NCBI GenBank assembly: GCA_956465555.1
Contig: OY101122.1
Span: 1,747,001-1,811,000, forward strand
Direction of reading: 5' to 3'
DNA from: Nitzschia sp. pyKryTriq1
Taxonomy: Eukaryota > Bacillariophyta > Bacillariophyceae > Bacillariales > Bacillariaceae
DNA: 64,000 nucleotides
The translations under genes and the position numbers were made by a program. Positions within the stretch are counted from its first letter, which is position 1, and each line of letters opens with the position of its first letter. Under the pieces are notes generated by a model. It saw only the letters and a list, made by a program, of their open reading frames with translations, ran no database searches and was not told the DNA's origin. Below, one piece after another: positions 53,476 to 61,014 of this stretch.

Positions 53476-54729
53476 TCATGTGCGGAGTAATAGCTGCGAC
53501 TGAATGAAGCGAATCCACCAGTCTCTGGTCAATTTTTCAAATTGATACTCCGATCCTTTGGCGGCAATCCGTTGATACTCTGTCCGAAGCAGCACCGGGG
53601 TCACTTCAGAAAAGTCTTCTACCCACAGGACCGGTAATCCTTCCAGAGTCCGTCGCCAGCCATCGTGAGGTCGGTGATACCTTTCGATGATAGGAATGGT
53701 GTTGAAATGCAGGGCTTCCCATATCCGATAGCAATCCCATCCAAGTCCGGAAGGAGCCAAAATAAACTTGGATCGCCGAAGGTCTTTCAGATAGCCTGAC
53801 GACTTTCTTTTGTTATAAGTATTGGTCAATGTGATGTTATGTTTGGAAAAGTTCTCCATGACAAGTGCCGTCATCTGTTTGCGATGCTTCCACCCATTGT
53901 CGTTGATCATTAGCAGATTGGTTTTATTTTCGCGCGGCTCACGTAGGAGCTTCAAAATTTGTGCTTTCATGGTATATTTGATCCCTATCGGTAGAGAATG
54001 TACTTTGGGATGATCGACAAAGTGATGTTGTGTCGTAAAAACGGCACGGGTGTGACTGTGGTTTAAGTATTCCCACACCTCGTCGTCGGAAGCGCAGCCA
54101 TTGCTAGTCCACTCCACATGATCATCCCAGTTTGTGGTTTTGTGTTCCCCTACGTATCTAGAAAATTCTCCGAAATTCTCGTTGCATCGTGTGAACAAGA
54201 CGTGAGGTTTCATTTGCTGTGTTTGTCGAAATTCTTGAATCGCGTCACAAATGCGAGATTCCCACAGAAAAGGCGAATGCGTGGTATTGCTCCAAACAGC
54301 CCGTTTTCCCTCGGTCGACAGTTCGTGTAACCTTACGATGTCAAGCCCGGGCGTCAAGACGGATTTGAGACGCAGCTCTTCAGGAAAGCCCTTGGCCTTT
54401 TTGTAGCCCCAGCTGATTATGCTATCGTTGTTGATCAAACGGAGAATGCTGTTGTAAGCAGATATTTGAAAAGCCGTCTCTGGATCGAAAAACACCGTTT
54501 CCGAGGACGTGCTCGAATTCGTAGTAGGAGCGCTTGTTGAGCTGGTGATATTGCTGACTACAGCACTCAGTTGAGGCACATCACTGATATCGACGGGGGA
54601 TACAATGTTATCCATTCTCACTATTGCCAAGCCGAACTGTTGCTGAACGAGGTAGATCACCACCGCAAATGCCAGAAAGCGAGAACACCACCGCTGCTGG
54701 GCGGACCGCCGTGAGCTCGATCCGTTCAT
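53476..54729 (-). CDS. Exostosin-like (GT47-type) glycosyltransferase, type II membrane protein (417 aa)
   Basis: Basic N-terminus then one hydrophobic span (about residues 15-35, FLAFAVVIYLVQQQFGLAIV) as a signal-anchor, a Ser/Thr-rich stem, and a lumenal domain ending in the exostosin-type donor-site region: LRRSKFILAPSGLGWDCYRIWEAL then IPIIERYHRPHDGW. Earlier blocks include FTRCNENFGEFSRY and HHFVDHPKVHSLPIG. These features place it with GT47-like transferases of the Golgi; sugar and acceptor are unknown. Several NxT/S sites fit a secretory protein. ATG start is followed by MNGSSSRRSAQQR. Single exon. Confidence 0.78.
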   Translation of the reverse strand: MNGSSSRRSAQQRWCSRFLAFAVVIYLVQQQFGLAIVRMDNIVSPVDISDVPQLSAVVSNITSSTSAPTTNSSTSSETVFFDPETAFQISAYNSILRLINNDSIISWGYKKAKGFPEELRLKSVLTPGLDIVRLHELSTEGKRAVWSNTTHSPFLWESRICDAIQEFRQTQQMKPHVLFTRCNENFGEFSRYVGEHKTTNWDDHVEWTSNGCASDDEVWEYLNHSHTRAVFTTQHHFVDHPKVHSLPIGIKYTMKAQILKLLREPRENKTNLLMINDNGWKHRKQMTALVMENFSKHNITLTNTYNKRKSSGYLKDLRRSKFILAPSGLGWDCYRIWEALHFNTIPIIERYHRPHDGWRRTLEGLPVLWVEDFSEVTPVLLRTEYQRIAAKGSEYQFEKLTRDWWIRFIQSQLLLRT

Positions 54730-55252
54730 GATGCGACCACGGTAGGTATTGCAGGTCTACCGAGACATTATCATTCCTTCCATTTGAAACACACTCTAAG
54801 TGGCAAACATCCAGCTATATATTGTGCCTGTTCGACACTTGGATTGGTATTGGACTGTCTCTACTACAGTACTACTATCGGTCGAGTTGCAGTACCGGTA
54901 CATCATTTACTGTATCATGAGGCATCTTTTTGGGTTTTTTATTGTGCGTTTTCCCGTTCAGAAATAATTGGACTGGTCGTATTGGTCGATTAGATGGTCC
55001 AAGTAGTCGTATTTCTACTTTTACCGTCACTACCTGTAATACTGACCATCATCGCATCGTCGACAGAGGGATGAAGAAGGGGCAGATGCAGTTGCTTCTA
55101 TTCCCTACAATATTGTTATTGATGCTCTATTCTACTTATCATTGGTTGGTAGTCGGTCGATGATAGTACTGTACGGTTGTTTGGACAATAATTTCCGCCT
55201 GTCAGCTAGACAGTACAAGTACTGCACTTGACTCGTGGAAGCACTGCCTTTT
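54730..55252. other. Intergenic
   Basis: Upstream of the exostosin-like gene and downstream of MsrB. Contains one short GTACCGGTAC palindrome near 54892 and CAGTACAAGTACTG near 55210. Nothing else seen. Confidence 0.4.
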
Positions 55253-56038
55253 CTAAGTTAATTTGAGTCTTTCGCACGCTCGGATAGCCAAAACACCAAA
55301 ATACAGGGCGGGGAGTAGTGGCAACCCATCCAGAGGCGAAGTAATACCGGTGGATTCTAATCTTGCCACAAAGGATTGGAAAAAGAGTCCCCCCATGATC
55401 CCATTGATCATGACTCCCGGAAGCACTTGCAGAGCATCCAACCGATAGGGATTGGAAGCTTGTCGTTTCGCTACCATGGAAGCGGTTTCAGGATGATCGG
55501 TGTCGGATTGAAATTTCATGGCGACGCCATTCATACAATAGCGTTGTCCGGTTGGTTTCGGTCCATCATCAAACACATGGCCCAAATGTCCATCGCATGT
55601 CGCACAGGAGACTTCGGTTCGGGGTAAAATCAGCTTGAAATCCGTCGTCGTTTTCACTGCGGAATTATCGATGGGGCCATAGAAACTGGGCCATCCGGTC
55701 CCTGACTCGTACTTGGCCGACGTGACAAAGAGAGGCGAGCCACAGCCCGCACAGACAAAGGTCCCATCTTCCTTGACAGCGTTGAGTTCCGACGAATTCG
55801 GCCGTTCGGTTCCCTCTTCACGTAACACATAGAATTGTTCGGGCGTCAAGCTTTCCCGCCATTCTTGCTCCGTCTTTTCGATGGTTGACGTTGTCGCCAT
55901 CTTGTGCCACGTATTCGTTGCTGCGGGTTGGCGGCGGTGATGGCGTTCGGGGATCATTGGAAAGGCCTGCGCCGTCAAAAAGCACCCAGCGGCAATCGCC
56001 ACCACCATCATGGAGATGTAAAGAGAAGACGTCGTCAT
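55253..56038 (-). CDS. MSRB: Plastid-targeted methionine-R-sulfoxide reductase B with hydrophobic C-terminal extension (261 aa)
   Basis: Reduces the R epimer of methionine sulfoxide in proteins. Residues 1-25 are a signal peptide ending AQA before FPMIPERHHRR, an ASAFAP-type plastid presequence. The MsrB domain (about 55-180) has WRESLTPEQFYVLREEGTE, two zinc CxxC pairs (CAGC and CATC), GTGWPSFYGP, GHLGHVFDDGP and RYCMNGVAMKF with the catalytic Cys near 168. Unlike typical MsrB the protein continues for about 75 residues with two hydrophobic stretches (LPGVMINGIMGGLFFQSFV and LPLLPALYFGVLAI), which could attach it to a plastid membrane. Single exon. Confidence 0.93.
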   Translation of the reverse strand: MTTSSLYISMMVVAIAAGCFLTAQAFPMIPERHHRRQPAATNTWHKMATTSTIEKTEQEWRESLTPEQFYVLREEGTERPNSSELNAVKEDGTFVCAGCGSPLFVTSAKYESGTGWPSFYGPIDNSAVKTTTDFKLILPRTEVSCATCDGHLGHVFDDGPKPTGQRYCMNGVAMKFQSDTDHPETASMVAKRQASNPYRLDALQVLPGVMINGIMGGLFFQSFVARLESTGITSPLDGLPLLPALYFGVLAIRACERLKLT

Positions 56039-57689
56039 CTTTGTGTTGACTGTCTGTGATTGATAAGTTGAGAGAGATGATATTGGTTCCTGATGTTGTG
56101 AGGATTCCAGAAGTAACGGAAATGAGGAGGTGGAGAAAAGGCAAAGAAAGATTTCGCAATGGATCGATGACGTGGTTTATTGACTAAATGGACTAAAATG
56201 GACGGTAAAATAACCCGCATCCAGCAATCTCGGTACAAGGATGATCCGGATTTTTACGTAGATTGGACATTTTGGGTCCAACAATAAAAAAGAGCTCTCA
56301 TGTTCGAACATACAGCTTTATTCGGCACGAAGCAACATATGCAAAGCGCAATATCAACATACGGGGCAGAGAAAACTAAATGATCATTGCGATCGTGCAT
56401 GGCTTGTGACTGGAATATGCTCCAGTCATGAACTTTTAACCGTCAAAACGACGTCGTCGTCCTCGGAAACGCACAAAAAATCAACAATCCACCATGGCGA
56501 TGCCTTCCGGGCACGTATTTTTATTAAATCAAAGGGAGCGGCGACGACAGCGACAGGATCGTTACTCGTATGTTTGGAGTGATCGATAACGAGAGACAGC
56601 GGATCAAGAAGCCATTTTCATGTCAGATCTTATCATGACCAAGGACGGCAAGAATCTCATTGCGGTTGGAAGCACTCGGCGGTGCGGATGACATGGGCGG
56701 AATCATTGCCAAGATCGAAGTGGCAAGTCATCGTGGCCCGTGGCCTACTTTTCGTCTGTCTCGGGGCGGGATGAATGGATTATTGGCGCTTGTGCCGATC
56801 CGGACGATGAGCTTTCCTTTTTTATGTCGTTGGAGCCACGCAAGGAAAGATGGACAGCAGCGCCGACCGCATGTCGAGAATCTCACGGCGACGTGGGGAC
56901 TTCATTCGACTCGAATGTTGACGACAAAGGAAGACGATGCCATTGCATAACTTTTTGATTCGATGTTCATCAATACTTCATCATACCCGAATGCAAAAGT
57001 TATGCAATCGCATCAATCATCTTGTGCTCCAAAAAGTGAATCCGGCAATATGGGGATTTTGGTAAGAACTGTAGAGAACAGTGAATGAGATAGCGACGCA
57101 ACAACGCAACAGACAACATGCGCGACGTGAGGCGACGCAAAAGAATTACACATCATGTGACCGTCCCTGTACGCCCTTCAAAACAAGGGCATTCAAGGGA
57201 CAACAAATCGGCCTTATCTCACCTCAATAAAGTGCTTACCTATAATCTTCAATTTGTTGCCTCTTGGAAGTCCTTCAAAATGCAAATGAGCACAAGTGCA
57301 ACAGCATGGTCGTTATCGTTGTGTTTCCCGTGTTGTTGTGTCGAGTATCGTCGGAAGACTGACCGCCGGAGCTCGTTTCGTGTAGAAACCTACGTGGCCT
57401 CGAAAAGACCAAAGCACGGCAATTTATCGTGATACGAAACTGGTGTCTACCACCTTAACAATAGTTCTCTTTTAGTACGACCGACAACTATGCATCTTTT
57501 CACCACCGACCGGTAAGCGTTTTTCGAAGCCAAAAAACCTTGACCCAGATACCGGTACGTGCTTTTACCGGTACTGGTACCCTGGCAGTACCAGTACCGT
57601 AGTAGGCTGCAGTACTTGTACTGCCAAGAATGATAAGTGTAACATATCTTGAAGGTATCCGACACGACGACACACGACAGTGAAGGTAC
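56039..57689. other. Intergenic, about 1.65 kb
   Basis: Between divergent genes. A frame at 56740-56958 (…DEWIIGACADPDDELSFFMSLEPRK…) has protein-like composition but opens at GTG and an in-frame stop lies some 50 nt upstream; it may be a decayed fragment. A GTAC/CCGG cluster lies at about 57548-57625. Confidence 0.4.
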
Positions 57690-59098
57690 ATGTACACGTT
57701 GGCCCACAAAAGATGCGGAATGAGATTTCCAGTGTCGGCAACGACCATGGCGTTCACGACCAGAGCCATCCCGGAAAGTCGTGTTGCAGTTATTGGCGGT
57801 AGCATTGCTGGGTGTGCTGCTGCGATTGCCTTGAAACGAGCTGGGGTCCAACAAGTGGACGTCTTTGAGCGTTCTTCGGCAAACGACTTGGCGGACCGGG
57901 GTCTGGGCATTGGATTGCCTAGTCCTATCTTTCAGCAACTGGTCGAACAGGATATTTTGGATGCGGATATGCGTTATGTGGAAACAGAGAAGCGGTATTG
58001 GTATTTGAAAAATGACAGTGTCACAGGCAAAAAATGCTACGAAAATCCCATGAAGGTCCAATTGCACAATTGGGGTTTGCTTTGGAACCAATTGAGAAAG
58101 AGGGTAGAAGATCCTAGTTATCATTCTGGAGTGACTGTGGATATGGCTCAATCCAAGATCCACCAAGGCAGTCCTGCCAGTGTCGAGCTATTCAGCGATC
58201 AGCAGTCTTTGGGTGAATACGATTTTTGTATCCAAGCAGAAGGAGCCCTGGCTGCTGGTTTGGAGGAGAACAAGGCTAAATATGCAGGGTATGATTTGCT
58301 GAGTGTTTCAATCCACCACTTCTGCGCACCTTTCCATCTAACATATCCTACTTCCTACCTTACGCTACCCACAGATACGTCCTTTGGAGGGGATCTTTTC
58401 CCGTAAAGGACCACCCGCAGATCCTCGATCTCACCGATATGCCCGAAACCTTTTTTACTTCGGTTTACGAAAATGGCCATTCGATATTTTACTTGATGCC
58501 TACTGTTTCCCTTGAGAAGGATGGTGAGTATTTATTAAACTATGCCATTTACACGCGTACCCCACCCGCATTGGAAGGAAAGTATTTGTACAAGGCCACT
58601 CGAGCCGGCCAAATTACTCCCGAGCAGTTGGGATTCCTTGACAAAACTGCACTTTCCCAAATGCCAGCTCGATTCAAGGATATGGTTTCCATTTCCATCC
58701 AAGAGGGAGGTATTTCCATTCATCCCATTTTGGATCGCATCCCCAAGTCTTTTTCGACGTTGGATGGATTGGGACTGCTGTTGGGAGATGCTGGAGCGGT
58801 GTTGCGTCCTCATACTGCATCGGGAACTACCAAGGCGATCATGGAGGCACTATTGCTGCAAAAATTGATTCAAGAACCAAATGCTACTTGGCAGTCGGTA
58901 TCCGAAGCATATCAAACGGATCGAGACGACGACGCCAAAGTCAAGGTGGCCCTAGGGGAACGGTTGGGACGGGCTCAAGTCCTGGAAACGCCAGATTGGC
59001 AAAATATGGAGGCAGCGGATTTTGACGAATGGTTGGCTGCCCAAGTGGCCGGTTCTGGCAATTACATGTACAAGGGTCTCAAAACGCACCAGAAGTAA
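57690..59098 (+). CDS. FAD-dependent monooxygenase (group A flavoprotein), two exons (440 aa)
   Basis: Exons 57690-58288 and 58375-59098; the 86-nt intron (GTATGA…CCACAG) joins them in frame to give KYAGYVLWRGSFP, matching the YAGYxxWRG block of aromatic-ring hydroxylases such as 2,6-dihydroxypyridine 3-monooxygenase. Dinucleotide-binding motif VAVIGGSIAGCAAAIALKRAG at about residues 31-51 with VDVFERS after it; second FAD motif GDAGAVLRPHTASGTTKAIMEA near the C-terminal third. The usual DG motif reads DFCIQAEGALA, a variant. Substrate unknown. The first 20 residues (MYTLAHKRCGMRFPVSATTM) could be a weak mitochondrial leader; later ATGs at residues 11 and 20 are alternative starts. Confidence 0.85.
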
Positions 59099-59203
59099 AT
59101 CTTTCACTGACGCCAAGAAACTTTCTTTGCTCGATGTTAGGAGATGTCGAAAGCAAGATTATCCATCTACTATCGGGTATTATACCGGTATATATTATAT
59201 ATT

Positions 59204-59428
59204 TTAACAATCCTCCCCAAAATAAATGTAAAAGCCATTGCCGAAATCCCAATCATCAAAGATTTGCTGGTTGCCCAAACCGTCGCCCCACGAATCTTCA
59301 AATCGAAAGGTCGTGCAGGTGTTTGGCTCAATGCAAGCAGAGTACGTATACCTCGTGTCTGCCGAGAAGGAATCTTCCTCCAAGAGGGTGCCTTGGTCCG
59401 GGTTGGTGTAGTTTCTTCCGGAATACAT
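59204..59428 (-). pseudogene. Fragment of a secreted DSWGDG-type protein
   Basis: A 74-codon frame reading YTYSACIEPNTCTTFRFEDSWGDGLG … ends in YIYFGEDC. The cysteine spacing and DSWGDG motif match the beta-sandwich repeats of secreted diatom and bacterial proteins with YxxxLCL…DSxGDG signatures. Only one repeat is present and no signal peptide precedes it, so I read it as a leftover piece of a larger gene or as a terminal exon of one not recognised here. Confidence 0.4.
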
Positions 59429-59896
59429 AATTCGATCTTCGATCTCGAATCATCTCGAGCAAGTTATTGCAATCACCCGAAGTACAGTATTAAAAAAAAT
59501 AGGAGTACTTGTATGTTAAAATCCGTGAGTTCTAGGCAGTGGCTAGCGGCTCAGGGATTCGGGCTAAAGGACTAATTTGACTGTGGGATAACGAAGTGCG
59601 CTATCTTAAATTAATGAGCTCTTGCTCTAACTGATGAAATGAACTTTGGTTCATTTCTATTTTCTTGAATCGTTGACATGTATTTCGTTAGAAGTCTGTG
59701 GACTTCTTATAGTTTCTTGGAGGATCATAGACTGTCTCCGATAGTCTTAGAAAGAATCTCTGAGTCGTGATCCAAACGTGTGTCGAACGTAATCGTGCGT
59801 AATCGTGAACGCTGGTCGCGTCCGTCCGTCATTCCATGATCGTCCGTTGTAGGTAGATATTCGAACACTCCCTCTCGCGAGTAGTTAGTGAGTCGA

Positions 59897-60555
59897 TTAC
59901 CATCCGTTCATTCTCTTTCGGTGACGTTTGAAATCCGGCTCGTTCAGCGGTTTGGTCAGTATGTCTGCCGGTTGGTCGTAGGTACCAATAGGATGGATTG
60001 AGATCCAACCCTTCGTCACGTAGCTTCGAAAGTGGAAGAGTTTGTTGTTGAGGAATTTGGTTCGGGGGCGGAACTTGTGGTATCGTGCGATCTCGATAGC
60101 CCCGGAATTGTCCTCAAACACCTTGCAGTGCACCTCGGTGCGCGAAGTGTTAATCTCGAAACCACGCTTCTTCATTTCCCGTAATAAGCTAATAATTGGA
60201 ATGGCTTCTCGGAGGGCGTATGATAAGCCGGTGATTTCGCTTTCTGTTGAAGAGAGTGCGATCTCTTGTTGTAGTTGATATCAGATTGGCTTAGTGTAAT
60301 TCGGTATTTCGTGGCGCTGGAAGTTACACCGTCTTTCACATGGGCAAGGTAATCTGATTCAAAGGTGAGATTACGTGCGTCAAGTGACCAAGGAAAGTTT
60401 GGATCGGAGTAAAGTGGCCGAGAGGTGGCAACTGGAGTGACTGGAGTGACTACAGTAGTGGTAGTAGTGGTAGTGGTAGTGGTAGTAGTGTCGGGAGTTA
60501 GGGGGGTACGTACACTAGGACGTGCCTGGGGTCGGTCTTGACGTCCTCCGGCCAT
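59897..60555 (-). mobile_element. Ty1/copia LTR-retrotransposon fossil
   Basis: Remains of a copia-family element on the minus strand. The RNase H end of the polyprotein is recognisable (the SSTESE and DNSGAI motifs, QPADILTKPL near the end), and a Gag-like leader portion lies on its 5' side. The element is broken and lacks most of a full-length polyprotein; at least one large break. A transcribed-strand LTR may lie at about 59580-59890 but I find no matching copy on the other side, so boundaries are uncertain. The legible motifs suggest a moderately recent insertion. Confidence 0.75.
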
Positions 60556-61014
60556 GGTGTAAGTAGTGTTGGAAGAGTGTGGAGTAAGTTGGATGAAGAG
60601 TGTGTAAGATTATTTCAGGGAGAATGTGTCACAAGATTGGAGAGGTTGCCAAAATGGAAGGATGACGCGGGGAGGAGTGCTGGCTGGATGCCAGCATGCC
60701 AGCAGGATAGGTACACGGGAAGCTACGGGAAGCTTGGTTGCCAAGTTCCGTTGCCAAGAAGAGAGAAGCAGCACGCGCTAGCGCGTGCGAAATTGGCGAC
60801 CACCTATTTCTCCAAAACGACTAGATACATAAATAATTATAACCTAGTAGTAGAGTAGAGTACCAAGTACCAGGTACCGGGTAGCTGCTCAACATGCCAT
60901 CGACCATACCGGTATTGAAGATGATGATGGATGATGGTGGTGCTGGTGAAGAAAGTTTCATAAAAGTTAGTACAATAGTTAAAGTTTCACCAACTCTTTG
61001 ATTTGATATCGACC
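60556..61014. other. Intergenic, 5' side of EDRF1 homologue
   Basis: Contains a GGTACC/CCGGTA cluster at about 60860-60915 and a small CGCGCTAGCGCG palindrome near 60775. Presumably includes the promoter of the following gene. Confidence 0.4.

Noticed and set aside
56660-56958. Two overlapping frames with protein-like composition
   Set aside because: Both overlap in different frames; the better one (DEWIIGACADPDDEL…) opens at GTG and has a stop some 50 nt upstream. At most a decayed fragment.
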